A stretch of 64,000 bases of DNA from Pseudomonas sp. BN102 (lineage in GTDB: Bacteria > Pseudomonadota > Gammaproteobacteria > Pseudomonadales > Pseudomonadaceae), in NCBI RefSeq assembly GCF_029871245.1, contig NZ_SSON01000065.1, positions 161,546-225,545 on the forward strand, in the 5' to 3' direction. Positions 17,185 to 26,552 of this stretch are shown piece by piece. The notes beneath the pieces were generated by a model, which searched no databases, had not been told where the DNA came from, and saw only the letters and a program-made list of their open reading frames with translations. Both the position numbers and the translations under genes were made by a program. Each line of letters begins with the position of its first letter. Position 1 is the first letter of the stretch.

Positions 17185-17742
17185 TCAGAGCCCCTTGACC
17201 GCGAAGATGCCGGCGGCGTTGCGCCAGTAGCCCTTGTAGTCCATGCCGTAGCCGAAGATGTAGCGGTCTTCGCAGTCCAGGCCCACATAGTTGGCCTTCA
17301 GATCAGGACGCGCCTTGCGGTCGTGGGTCTTGTCGATCAGCACGGCGGTGTGCACGTGGGCGGCGCCGGCGTGCTTGCAGAAGTCGATGATGGCCGCCAG
17401 GGTGTGCCCCTCGTCGAGGATGTCGTCGATGATCAGCACGTCGCGGTCGATGAAGGAAATCTCCGGCTTGGCCTTCCAGAACAGCTCGCCACCGCTGGTT
17501 TCGTTGCGGTAACGGGTGGCGTGCAGGTAGGACAGCTCCAACGGGAAGCCCAGCTTGGGCAGCAGCTTGCCGGCGAAGATCAGGCCGCCGTTCATCACGC
17601 AGAAGACCACCGGGTTGCGCTCGGCCAGTTCGCCGTTGATGGCGTCGGCGACCTGGGCGATGGCCGTCTCGACCTGGGCTTCGGTGTACAGGCAGTCGGC
17701 TTCGGCCATCACCTGGCGGATGTGTGCGAGATCGGCGGACAT
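17185..17742 (-). CDS. hpt: Hypoxanthine-guanine phosphoribosyltransferase
   Basis: A 185-residue purine salvage enzyme that converts hypoxanthine or guanine plus PRPP to IMP or GMP. The PRPP loop V-L-I-I-D-D-I-L-D-E-G-H-T-L is present, with 'VMNGGLIFAGKLLP' in the pyrophosphate loop and 'YGMDYKGYWRNAAGIFAVKGL' at the C-terminus, typical of the type I family. AGAGGAATT precedes ATG 17742. A GC-rich hairpin (17763-17784) lies in its leader. It is divergent from upp, placing purine and pyrimidine salvage side by side. Confidence 0.93.
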   Translation of the reverse strand: MSADLAHIRQVMAEADCLYTEAQVETAIAQVADAINGELAERNPVVFCVMNGGLIFAGKLLPKLGFPLELSYLHATRYRNETSGGELFWKAKPEISFIDRDVLIIDDILDEGHTLAAIIDFCKHAGAAHVHTAVLIDKTHDRKARPDLKANYVGLDCEDRYIFGYGMDYKGYWRNAAGIFAVKGL

Positions 17743-17762
17743 GGCAATTCCTCTGGGTTCGA

Positions 17763-17784
17763 CGGGAGCCGCACAGGGCTCCCG
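17763..17784 (-). promoter_or_regulatory. Stem-loop in the hpt leader
   Basis: CGGGAGCC-gcacag-GGCTCCCG forms an 8-bp stem whose base is about 10 bases from the AGAGG ribosome site of hpt. No U-tract follows, so it is a leader structure rather than a terminator. The rest of 17785-18017 is the divergent hpt/upp promoter region, with no gene. Confidence 0.5.
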
Positions 17785-18017
17785 CAGGGAAACTTGAACG
17801 GGGCGTCAAGATAAAAGTCGGCAAAGGTACTCATCCGACTGCCTCGGAGCAAGTCCCGACGGATGAGCGTCGACCATACTGCAGAGGCGCCGCTGTCGGA
17901 CAGTTCCTTTCCTCCCCGCGACATCTCGCGGGAGACCGGCCAGTCAGTGCAGCGCAGCCTGTAGCCAATGGATTAAGCTAACGCAATTTTTTTGCCAGCC
18001 CGCCGGAGAACCCTCCC

Positions 18018-18656
18018 ATGCCCATCCGTGAGATCCGCCATCCGCTGATCCGCCACAAGCTCGGCCTGATGCGCCGCGCCGACATCAGCACCAAGAACTT
18101 TCGCGAACTGGCACAGGAAGTCGGCGCCCTGCTGACTTACGAAGCGACCAACGACCTGCCCCTGGAAAGCTACGAGATCCAGGGCTGGGCCGGCACCGTG
18201 CAGGTTGAGAAGATCGCCGGCAAGAAGATCACCGTGGTGCCGATCCTGCGCGCCGGCATCGGCATGCTCGATGGCGTGCTCAGCCTGATTCCGGGCGCCA
18301 AGGTCAGCGCCGTGGGTGTTGCACGCAACGAGGAAACCCTCGAAGCCCACACCTACCTGGAGAAGCTGGCTCCGGAGATCGACGAACGCCTGGCGCTGAT
18401 CATCGATCCGATGCTGGCCACCGGCGGCTCCATGGTCGCCACCATCGACCTGCTCAAGCGCGCCGGCTGCAAGGAAATCCGCGCCATGGTGCTGGTGGCC
18501 GCGCCCGAGGGCATCAAGGTGGTCAACGACACCCATCCAGACGTGATGATCTTCACCGCGTCCATCGACCAGAAGCTCAACGAACACGGCTACATCATTC
18601 CGGGCCTTGGCGATGCCGGCGACAAGATCTTCGGCACCAAGCAGAAGGAAAACTGA
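18018..18656 (+). CDS. upp: Uracil phosphoribosyltransferase
   Basis: A 212-residue salvage enzyme that makes UMP from uracil and PRPP. '[15 protein letters not shown]' and the PRPP-binding '[21 protein letters not shown]' are diagnostic, and the C-terminal '[18 protein letters not shown]' is the uracil-binding loop. Length and start match the bacterial enzyme. The uraA start codon lies three bases after the stop, giving an upp-uraA operon that imports and activates uracil. Confidence 0.96.
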   Translation: MPIREIRHPLIRHKLGLMRRADISTKNFRELAQEVGALLTYEATNDLPLESYEIQGWAGTVQVEKIAGKKITVVPILRAGIGMLDGVLSLIPGAKVSAVGVARNEETLEAHTYLEKLAPEIDERLALIIDPMLATGGSMVATIDLLKRAGCKEIRAMVLVAAPEGIKVVNDTHPDVMIFTASIDQKLNEHGYIIPGLGDAGDKIFGTKQKEN

Positions 18657-18659
18657 TCG

Positions 18660-19937
18660 ATGAGCGACGAATTCAGGGACCCGCTCTGGCGCCAGGTGAT
18701 ATCCGGCGCCCAGATGCTCTTCGTGGCCTTCGGCGCCCTGGTGCTGATGCCGTTGATCACCGGGTTGGACCCCAACGTGGCGCTCTTCACCGCAGGCATG
18801 GGCACCCTCCTCTTCCAACTGGTCACCGGCCGCCAGGTGCCGGTGTTCCTGGCCTCCAGCTTCGCCTTCATCACCCCGATCATCCTCGCCAAGGGCCAGT
18901 TCGGCCTGGCCGCGACCATGGGCGGCGTGGTGGCGGCCGGTTTCGTCTACACCTTCCTGGGCCTGGCTGTGAAGATCAAGGGCACCGGCTTCATCGACCG
19001 CCTGCTGCCGCCGGTGGTGATCGGCCCGGTGATCATCTCCATCGGCCTGGCCATGGCCCCCATCGCCGCCAACATGGCCATGGGCAAGGCCGGTGACGGC
19101 ACCGAGCTGATCCCTTACGCCACCGCCATGTGGATCTCCATGCCGGCGCTGCTGACCACCCTGATAGTCGCGGTATTCGGCAAGGGCATCTTCCGCCTGG
19201 TGCCAATCATCTCCGGCGTGCTGGTGGGCTTCGCCCTGTCCTTCTGGTTCGGCGTGGTGGACACCGCGAAGATCGCCGCCGCCCCCTGGCTCGAGCTGCC
19301 CAACTTCGTCGCCCCCGAATTCAACTGGCAGGCCATCCTGTTCATCGTGCCCGTGGCGCTGGCGCCGGCCATCGAGCACATCGGCGGGGTGATCGCGGTT
19401 GGCAGCGTGACCGGTCGTGACTACCTGAAAAAGCCCGGTCTGCACCGCACCCTGCTGGGCGACGGCCTGGCCACCTCGGCTGCCGGCCTGTTCGGCGGCC
19501 CGCCGAACACTACCTACGCCGAAGTGACCGGCGCAGTGATGCTGACCAAGAACTACAACCCGAAGATCATGACCTGGGCGGCGGTCTTCGCCATCGGCCT
19601 GGCCTTCATCGGCAAGTTCGGCGCCATCCTGCAGAGCATCCCGGTGCCGGTCATGGGCGGCATCCTCTGCCTGCTGTTCGGCTCGATCGCCGCGGTGGGC
19701 ATGAACACCATGATCCGCCACAAGATCGACCTGGCCGAAGCACGCAACCTGGTGATCGTCTCGGTGACCCTGGTATTCGGCATCGGTGGGATGCTGGTGG
19801 GCAGCGGCACCGGCCAGGACGACTTCGGCCTGAAGGGCATCGCCCTCTGCGCCATAGTCGCCATCGCCCTCAACCTGCTGCTGCCGGGCCATGAAACCTG
19901 GAAGCACAGCCGCCAGGACGACGCGCCGCATATCTGA
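18660..19937 (+). CDS. uraA: Uracil permease (NCS2/NAT family)
   Basis: A 425-residue uracil:proton symporter in the inner membrane. Twelve or more hydrophobic segments contain the NAT family motif region 'PAIEHIGGVIAVGSVTGRDYLKKPGLHRTLLGDGLATSAAGLFGGPPNTTYAEVTGAVMLTKNYNP', matching UraA (the glutamate in A-I-E-H and the 'NTTYAE' segment line the uracil site). It is co-transcribed with upp and ends in a strong terminator. Confidence 0.95.
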   Translation: MSDEFRDPLWRQVISGAQMLFVAFGALVLMPLITGLDPNVALFTAGMGTLLFQLVTGRQVPVFLASSFAFITPIILAKGQFGLAATMGGVVAAGFVYTFLGLAVKIKGTGFIDRLLPPVVIGPVIISIGLAMAPIAANMAMGKAGDGTELIPYATAMWISMPALLTTLIVAVFGKGIFRLVPIISGVLVGFALSFWFGVVDTAKIAAAPWLELPNFVAPEFNWQAILFIVPVALAPAIEHIGGVIAVGSVTGRDYLKKPGLHRTLLGDGLATSAAGLFGGPPNTTYAEVTGAVMLTKNYNPKIMTWAAVFAIGLAFIGKFGAILQSIPVPVMGGILCLLFGSIAAVGMNTMIRHKIDLAEARNLVIVSVTLVFGIGGMLVGSGTGQDDFGLKGIALCAIVAIALNLLLPGHETWKHSRQDDAPHI

Positions 19938-19950
19938 ACCGGCTCCAATG

Positions 19951-19976
19951 AAAAGCCCCGCATCCGCGGGGCTTTT
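19951..19976 (+). terminator. Rho-independent terminator of upp-uraA
   Basis: AAAAGCCCCGC-atcc-GCGGGGCTTTTT, 13 bases after the uraA stop. Confidence 0.92.
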
Positions 19977-19984
19977 TCATGGCT

Positions 19985-20110
19985 AATGGTCGATGGGTAT
20001 CGCTTCGCTCAACCCTACGAAGCTTCCGTAGGTTGGGCTGAGTTCGACGAAGCCCAACAGCGGAGTTCCTGGAATCGTTGGGCTTCGCTTTGCTCAGCCA
20101 CAACCTACGA
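19985..20110. repeat. Dispersed GTAGGTTGGGCT / GATGGGTATCGCTTCGCTC repeats
   Basis: Several copies of the motif in both orientations: GATGGGTATCGCTTCGCTCAACCCTAC, GTAGGTTGGGCTGAGTTCGACGAAGCCCAAC, and GTTGGGCTTCGCTTTGCTCAGCCACAACCTAC. The last copy runs into the MFS gene and its CTA (20105-20107) supplies that gene's TAG stop. Confidence 0.7.
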
Positions 20111-21469
20111 AGGCTGTGCATCGCGGAGCGTGGCGTCGTCCTGTACCTCCACGCTCCACTGCTGCAGTCGCTTCAGGCTTTCCCGATAGGGCTTGAGCCC
20201 CATCCACAGCAGCACCACCGAACTGGTCACCGCGAGGGAGGTGACGATCAGCAGGGAGTAGCGCAGCGCGGCGTCGTCGCCGAATACGTAGTCCGTGAAC
20301 AGCGCGACCGCCGTCGGCCCGAGGCCCAGGCCGATCAGGGTGATGACGAAGAGGTAGATGGCCGAGGCCTGGCCGCGCATGGAGTTGGGCATGATCTCCT
20401 GGATGGCCGCCGGCGCGACGCCGAAGGGCATGCTCAGGCAGAACACCGTGGGCGCCATCAGCACCGTGACCCAGAAGGCATCATCCAGCAGCGGGAAGAG
20501 CACCACCAGCGGCAGCGCGCCGAGGGCGGCGAAGAGGCCGACGCGCATGTTGGCATCGCTGCGTCCGTGCTTGGCCATCCAGTCCGCCAGGCGTCCGCCG
20601 AAGACGATGCCCAGGCAGCCGAATACTGCCACCACGCTGCCGTAGACCACGCCCACCTGGCCGGCGTCCCAGCCATAGGTGCGGATGTAGAAAGTGGGAA
20701 TCCAGGCGGCGCTGCCATAACCGGCGAAGGCCAGGCCGGCAAAGCCGAAGTTGTGGCAGATCACCGTGCGCCTGTTGCTGCGCAGGTAGCGCCCGACTTC
20801 GGCCAGGGGCACCACGACCCCGGCACCGACACCGCGCCGCTGCGGTTCGCGCACCGCCAACATGAGCAGGGTGAAGAGCACCCCGGCCGCGCCCAGGGCG
20901 AGGAAGATCAGTTGCCAGGGCCGCACCTCGCCCAGCAGCGGCAGGGTAACTTCGCCCTGGGCCGAAGCGAACTTGATCACCAGGCCGCCGAGGAGGAAGG
21001 CCAGCCCGGAGCCGAGGTAGACGCCCATGGAATAGACGCTGATGGCGGTGGCGCGGCGCTCCTTGGGAAAGCTGTCGGCGATCAGCGAGAAGGCCGCCGG
21101 CGACAGCGCCGCCTCGCCCACGCCGACACCGATGCGGCAGAGCAGGAACTGCCAGTACAGCCTGGCCAGGCCACAGGCCGCGGTGGCAGCGCTCCAGAAC
21201 AGCACACCGACTGCGATCAGGCCGCGCCGGCTACGACTGTCGGCCAGGCGCCCGAGGGGAATGCCGCAGACGGTGTAGAAGAGCGCGAAGGACAGGCCCA
21301 TCAACAGGCTCATCTGCGTATCGTTGATGGCAAGGTCGCGGCGGATGGGCTCCACCAGCAGGTTGAGGATTTGCCTGTCGATGAAGGACAACACATAGGC
21401 CACCATCAGGATGGCGACTGTGGTCCAGGCATACAGACTCGAGGGGTAGCCGTTGTTCTTGTTCTGCAC
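20105..21469 (-). CDS. MFS transporter, spinster-like
   Basis: A 454-residue major facilitator with 12 predicted transmembrane segments. The N-terminal domain has 'VLSFIDRQILNLLVEPIRRDLAINDTQMSLLMGLSFALFYTVCGIPLGRLADSRSRRGLIAVGV', the spinster-type first loop and the MFS motif A (G-R-L-A-D-S-R-S-R-R). Substrate unknown; related proteins handle sphingoid or carboxylate compounds. The last codons and stop lie in an intergenic repeat, so the true ancestral C-terminus may differ. Monocistronic, with the 157-base gap to hemH showing no obvious terminator. Confidence 0.85.
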   Translation of the reverse strand: MQNKNNGYPSSLYAWTTVAILMVAYVLSFIDRQILNLLVEPIRRDLAINDTQMSLLMGLSFALFYTVCGIPLGRLADSRSRRGLIAVGVLFWSAATAACGLARLYWQFLLCRIGVGVGEAALSPAAFSLIADSFPKERRATAISVYSMGVYLGSGLAFLLGGLVIKFASAQGEVTLPLLGEVRPWQLIFLALGAAGVLFTLLMLAVREPQRRGVGAGVVVPLAEVGRYLRSNRRTVICHNFGFAGLAFAGYGSAAWIPTFYIRTYGWDAGQVGVVYGSVVAVFGCLGIVFGGRLADWMAKHGRSDANMRVGLFAALGALPLVVLFPLLDDAFWVTVLMAPTVFCLSMPFGVAPAAIQEIMPNSMRGQASAIYLFVITLIGLGLGPTAVALFTDYVFGDDAALRYSLLIVTSLAVTSSVVLLWMGLKPYRESLKRLQQWSVEVQDDATLRDAQPS

Positions 21470-21626
21470 TGGGCTCTCCTCGGCGCCGCGGTGCGGCGCA
21501 CGACGGTGGTAGGAGATTCCAGCTTAGGTGGCCATGGACAGCCTGAATACCGGAGAGCGCGCCATATAGGCGACATGAATGCGCGGCGTGTCCTGCAACT
21601 GATGGTCCGACTAGAGGTGATCGACA

Positions 21627-22655
21627 TCAGAGCGGGCGCACCGCCGTCTCGCACAACCGCGCGAGGCTCGCGACCCATTGCGGGTGGCTGTTCAGGCAGG
21701 GCACCAGCACCAGCTCCTGGCCACCGGCCCCCTGGAACTGCTCGCTGCCACGCTGGCCGATTTCCTCGAGCGTCTCGATGCAGTCGGCGACGAAGGCCGG
21801 GCACATCACCAGCAGCTTCTTCACACCCTGGCGGGCCAGTTCCTCGAGACGGGTTTCGGTATAGGGTTCGATCCATTTGTCCCGGCCCAGGCGCGACTGG
21901 AAGGACACCGACCATTGCCCGGGCTGCAGCCCGGCGCGCTCGGCGAAGGCCTCGGCGGTGCGCTGGCACTGGCTGCGGTAACAGACCGCCAACACCTCGT
22001 CGCTGACACCGCTGCTGTCCCTGGCGCGCAGGTCATGCTGCGGGTCGATTCCCTTGACCAACTTGCGAATATGCCGCTCGGGCAGGCCGTGGAAGCTCAG
22101 CAGCAGGTGGTCGAAGTCCTGCTCCAGATAGGGCTTCGCGCTGGCCACCAGGGCGTCCAGGTAATCGGGTTCGGCGAAGAACGGCTCGAGCACCGAAACC
22201 TGCAGTTGCAGGCCCAGCTCGCGGACCACCCGGCGGGCTTCTTCGATGGCGGTGGTAGTGGTGCTCTCGGCGAACTGTGGATAAAGCGGGGCAAGGGTCA
22301 CGCGCTTGACACCCTGTCCGGCGAGCTTGCGCAGGGCGCCCTCGATCGAGGGCTCGCCGTATCGCATCGCCAGTTCCACCGGCCCGTGGGGCCAGTGCGG
22401 AGCCATGGCCTCCTGGAGCTGGCGGCTGAGGACGATCAGCGGCGAGCCGTCCGGCCACCAGATGGACGAATAGGCATGGGCCGACTGCGCCGGCCGCTTG
22501 ATCAGGATCAGCGAAACCAGCAGGCGCCGCAGCGGCCAGGGCAGGTCGACCACGTAAGGGTCCATGAGGAACTGGTCGAGGTAGCTCCGCACATCCTCCA
22601 CGTTGGTGGAAGCCGGGGATCCCAGGTTGACCAGCAGCAGCGCGTGATCAGTCAT
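21627..22655 (-). CDS. hemH: Ferrochelatase
   Basis: A 342-residue enzyme that inserts Fe2+ into protoporphyrin IX, the last step of protoheme synthesis. Family landmarks: '[32 protein letters not shown]' at the N-terminus, the catalytic histidine in '[16 protein letters not shown]', and '[18 protein letters not shown]' followed by '[17 protein letters not shown]'. ATG 22655 overlaps the TGA of yfcH by one base (TGATG), so it is translationally coupled to yfcH. Removal of photosensitising protoporphyrin makes its proximity to the photolyase cluster noteworthy. Confidence 0.96.
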   Translation of the reverse strand: MTDHALLLVNLGSPASTNVEDVRSYLDQFLMDPYVVDLPWPLRRLLVSLILIKRPAQSAHAYSSIWWPDGSPLIVLSRQLQEAMAPHWPHGPVELAMRYGEPSIEGALRKLAGQGVKRVTLAPLYPQFAESTTTTAIEEARRVVRELGLQLQVSVLEPFFAEPDYLDALVASAKPYLEQDFDHLLLSFHGLPERHIRKLVKGIDPQHDLRARDSSGVSDEVLAVCYRSQCQRTAEAFAERAGLQPGQWSVSFQSRLGRDKWIEPYTETRLEELARQGVKKLLVMCPAFVADCIETLEEIGQRGSEQFQGAGGQELVLVPCLNSHPQWVASLARLCETAVRPL

Positions 22656-23563
22656 CAAACATCCTTAGGCTTCAGCAAGTCGCCGAGCGCCGTGTCCAGA
22701 TCGGTGAATGCAAAGGTGAATCCCGCCGCCCGCAGGCGCGCCGGCATCGCTCGCTGGCCACCCAGCAGCAGGCCGGCCAGCTCGCCCAACATAAGGCGCA
22801 GGACGAAGGCTGGCGCCGGCATGAAGGCCGGCCGCCCCAGGGCGCGCCCGAGGCTACCGGCGAAATCGCGATTGCGCACCGGCTGCGGCGAGCACGCATT
22901 ATAGGGACCGCGCGCATCTTCTCGCCGCAAGAGAAAATCCATCAGGGAGATTTGATCGTCCAGGTGCACCCAGGACATCCATTGCCGGCCATTGCCGAGC
23001 GCCCCGCCGAGCCCTAGCTTGAATGGCGGGACCAGGCGCTTGAGGAAACCGCCGTCCCGCGCCAGCACCAATCCGGTGCGTACCAGCACCACACGGATGC
23101 CGAATTTCTCCGCACGCTGCGCGGTTTCCTCCCAGGCCACGCAGAGCTGGCTGGCGAAGTCGTCGGTCACCGGCGGCGAGTCCTCGGTCAGCTCGCGTTC
23201 GCCGCCATCGCCGTACCAGCCCACGGCCGAGCCGTTGAGCAGCACCCGCGGCTTCTGTTCGCGCTTCTCCAGCCACTCCAGCAGTTGCTCGGTAAGGGTG
23301 ATGCGGCTGCCCCAAAGCTGCGCCTTGCGCTTGTTGCTCCAAGGCCGATCGGCGATGGGCTCGCCGGCCAGGTTGACGATGGCGTCCAGGGGCTCGTCGC
23401 CATAGTCGGAAAAACCGCCGATTCCACGCACCGTGCGACCGCACAGGCTGGCGACACTCTGCGGCCGGCGGCTGAGCACGGTGAGCTGGTGACCGTCGTC
23501 CAACCAGCGCTGGCAGAGCGCGCGACCTATCAGACCAGTACCGCCGGTCAGCAATATGTGCAT
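22655..23563 (-). CDS. yfcH: TIGR01777 family NAD-dependent epimerase (YfcH)
   Basis: A 302-residue extended SDR-like protein. It opens with [20 protein letters not shown] (dinucleotide motif G-G-T-G-L-I-G), has '[29 protein letters not shown]' and '[15 protein letters not shown]', and ends with the DUF1731-type tail '[25 protein letters not shown]'. The biological substrate is unknown. GAGGAGGATGCC precedes ATG 23563, a strong ribosome site. It heads a yfcH-hemH operon and shares the upstream intergenic region with the TGTACA-controlled oxidoreductase. Confidence 0.88.
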   Translation of the reverse strand: MHILLTGGTGLIGRALCQRWLDDGHQLTVLSRRPQSVASLCGRTVRGIGGFSDYGDEPLDAIVNLAGEPIADRPWSNKRKAQLWGSRITLTEQLLEWLEKREQKPRVLLNGSAVGWYGDGGERELTEDSPPVTDDFASQLCVAWEETAQRAEKFGIRVVLVRTGLVLARDGGFLKRLVPPFKLGLGGALGNGRQWMSWVHLDDQISLMDFLLRREDARGPYNACSPQPVRNRDFAGSLGRALGRPAFMPAPAFVLRLMLGELAGLLLGGQRAMPARLRAAGFTFAFTDLDTALGDLLKPKDV

Positions 23564-23688
23564 GGCATCCTCCTCGCATGGCGCTAAGTACGGATATCGC
23601 CCTAGTCTGGATTATGACGTTCAGACGTGCCCTGGATTGAGCCACGCACCGTCAGAATTGCAGAAGACCGCGATTGGAACCGATCAAC

Positions 23689-23728
23689 CTGTACAGAGTT
23701 TGAATGTTGTACAGGTCTTGTCTAAAGC
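23689..23728 (+). promoter_or_regulatory. Paired TGTACA operator with promoter, upstream of the FAD oxidoreductase
   Basis: TGTACA at 23690-23695 and at 23708-23713 (start-to-start 18 bp). A candidate promoter is TTGAAT (23700-23705), 17-bp spacer, TAAAGC (23723-23728), with the second box inside the spacer. The same arrangement occurs before the YbgA-litR-phrB operon. By analogy with Pseudomonas LitR/PplR regulation this is inferred to be bound by the MerR-type regulator encoded at 25612. It may also influence yfcH-hemH, which starts 120 bp away on the other strand. Confidence 0.68.
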
Positions 23729-23757
23729 GTAGCCTGTAGCCATAGGTAACGAGGTAG

Positions 23758-24744
<987 letters not shown>

Positions 24745-24848
24745 CCGCACCGCCGCCCGTGCGACAAGTTGCTGCTATCAAGATGGACGGCCGGGCGGCC
24801 GTCCAACGCTGAACCCACCTACCTCAGCCGCTCGCCTCCCGTCCAATC

Positions 24849-24925
24849 CTGTACAAGTCGTTTGACCCGTACAACTTTTTGCCTATGATTACAAAAAAAC
24901 TGTACATGCAAATTACCCTGTACAA
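24849..24925 (+). promoter_or_regulatory. Promoter with two TGTACA pairs, upstream of the YbgA-litR-phrB operon
   Basis: Four boxes: TGTACA 24850-24855, CGTACA 24868-24873, TGTACA 24901-24906, TGTACA 24919-24924. Within each pair the spacing is exactly 18 bp start to start. A good sigma-70 promoter overlaps them: TTGACC (24862-24867), 16-bp spacer, TATGAT (24884-24889). Boxes cover the -35 region, the spacer and the transcript start, as expected for a repressor such as LitR. No gene is seen in 24745-24946. Confidence 0.75.
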
Positions 24926-24946
24926 CTCATGTCCAGGTAGCGCCCC

Positions 24947-25609
24947 ATGCCCACGCCCTTCGATCTGCCACAGCGCCCCAAACTAGGTATCAGCGCCTGC
25001 CTGCTCGGCGAACCCGTGCGCTACAACGCAGGGCACAAAGAGTCACGCTTGGGCAGCCATAGTCTGTCGCACTACTTCCCCGACCTGCCGGTAGAAGAAG
25101 CGGGCCGCCTCAACGACCCGGCGCTACGGGAAAACTTCCTCACCCGCGTCTACGCCTATGCGCAATGGCAGGAGCTCTGCCGCCAGGGCCTCAGCCCCAG
25201 GGCGATCATCGACTTCCATTCCCGCTACAAGTACCAGCTGATGGCCAACGACCCACGGCAGTACAAGGCCTTGGGCCGCCTGCTCGGCAGCATCGGCCAG
25301 CATCCGCTGCAAGACATCGCCCCGCGCTACTTCTCGATGCTGATGGCGGCGCTGAAGAGGTGCGCCACCCGCCGCACCCACAGCAACGTGCTGCAGCACC
25401 TCTGCGGTTACCTCAAACGCCATCTGGACCGCGACGAGAAGGCCGAGATCCAGCGCCTGATTGTGCAGTACCGCTCCGGCATAGTCCCGCTGGTAGTCCC
25501 TCTCACCTTGCTCAAGCACCACTTCAACGACCACCCGGATAGCTACATCGCCCAGCAGGTCTACCTGCAGCCGCATCCGGAAGAACTCGGCCTGCGCAAC
25601 GCCCTCTAG
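24947..25609 (+). CDS. YbgA-like DUF1722 protein with a shortened DUF523 (TudS-like) domain
   Basis: A 220-residue protein. Residues 10-30 (KLGISACLLGEPVRYNAGHK) are the start of a DUF523/TudS domain, and 'FPDLPVEEAGRLNDPALRENFLTRVYAY' is the end of the same domain; the roughly 90-100 residues that normally lie between them, including the C-P-E and S-P-S-C cysteine motifs, are missing, with the frame kept. The rest (about 75-215) is an intact DUF1722 domain ('HSRYKYQLMANDPRQYKALGRLLG...LLKHHFNDHPDSYIAQQVYLQPHP'). DUF1722 proteins recur beside photolyase genes. The deletion should abolish Fe-S binding by the N-terminal domain. It leads the operon with litR-like and phrB. Confidence 0.82.
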   Translation: MPTPFDLPQRPKLGISACLLGEPVRYNAGHKESRLGSHSLSHYFPDLPVEEAGRLNDPALRENFLTRVYAYAQWQELCRQGLSPRAIIDFHSRYKYQLMANDPRQYKALGRLLGSIGQHPLQDIAPRYFSMLMAALKRCATRRTHSNVLQHLCGYLKRHLDRDEKAEIQRLIVQYRSGIVPLVVPLTLLKHHFNDHPDSYIAQQVYLQPHPEELGLRNAL

Positions 25610-25611
25610 CC

Positions 25612-26541
25612 ATGGACAACACTTCCGATAGCCCACGGGAGAGCGACTACCAGGCCGCCCTGGCCAAGGGTCTGCTGCCGATTCGCGAAGTTGCGCGGCA
25701 GACTGGCGTCAACCCGGTGACGCTGCGCGCCTGGGAACGCCGCTACGGCCTGATTGTGCCGCTGCGTACTGGCTCGGGGCACCGCCTCTACAGCACAGAG
25801 GATGTGGCGCGCATCCGCCTGATCCTCACCTGGATGGAACGCGGCATTGCGGTAGGCCAGGTCAAGGGCTTGCTCAACACCCCGCAGGCACCAACTGCAG
25901 CGGACACCTCGCCGGCTTCACTCTGGGAAGAGCAGCGCCGCTACCTGATGCAGGCCATCGCCAACCTGGCCGAGCGCCAGTTGGACGAGCGCTTCAATGC
26001 CGCCATGGCGCTCTACCCGCCCCTGGCCGTCTACCGCCAGCTACTGCAGCCCCTGCTGGATGAGCTGGAGCAACGCTGGCGCGGCCAGTTCGGCGGTCAG
26101 GTCGAGCGCGTATTTCTCCACTCCTGGCTGCGCACCAAGCTGGGCGCGCGCATCTACCACAACAACCGCCAATGCGGCGGAGCCCCGCTGCTGCTGGTAA
26201 ACGGCTCCGACCTGCCAATGGAGCCGGGCCTCTGGCTCACCGCCTGGCTCGTCAGCAGCGCCGATTGCTCCGTGGAAGTGCTCGACTGGCCGGTGCCCGC
26301 GGTCGAGCTGAGCCTGGCGGTGGCGCGCATCCAGCCTCGCGCCCTGCTGCTCTACTCCAGCCAGCCGCTGCGCCCGGACCAATTGCTCAGGCTGCTCAAC
26401 GGCCACCCATGCCCCTGCCTGCTGGGTGGCCCTGCAGCGGCCATCCACCAGACCGGAGTCGAGCCCGGCACCACGCTGGTCGAATCCCCGCTGGACGCAC
26501 TCCAGGCCCTGCTCGACCTCGGCCTGCTGCATGACCGATAA
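25612..26541 (+). CDS. MerR family regulator of the LitR/CarH type, B12 ligand residues absent
   Basis: A 309-residue repressor-like protein. Residues 20-90 are a MerR winged helix ('LPIREVARQTGVNPVTLRAWERRYGLIVPLRTGSGHRLYSTEDVARIRLI'). The rest has the helical bundle and Rossmann layout of cobalamin-binding light sensors ('LLQPLLDELEQRWRGQFGGQVERVFLHSWLRTKLG', 'LLLVNGSDLPMEPGLWLTAWLVSSADCSVEVLDW'). The conserved E-H after the Trp is E-R, and the D-x-H-x-x-G cobalamin motif is lost (D-L-P-M-E-P-G), so light sensing through AdoCbl is unlikely. This fits the B12-independent class known from P. putida, which partners with LOV proteins. It begins two bases after the YbgA-like stop. Confidence 0.83.
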   Translation: MDNTSDSPRESDYQAALAKGLLPIREVARQTGVNPVTLRAWERRYGLIVPLRTGSGHRLYSTEDVARIRLILTWMERGIAVGQVKGLLNTPQAPTAADTSPASLWEEQRRYLMQAIANLAERQLDERFNAAMALYPPLAVYRQLLQPLLDELEQRWRGQFGGQVERVFLHSWLRTKLGARIYHNNRQCGGAPLLLVNGSDLPMEPGLWLTAWLVSSADCSVEVLDWPVPAVELSLAVARIQPRALLLYSSQPLRPDQLLRLLNGHPCPCLLGGPAAAIHQTGVEPGTTLVESPLDALQALLDLGLLHDR

Positions 26542-26552
26542 AGGAAAGACTC

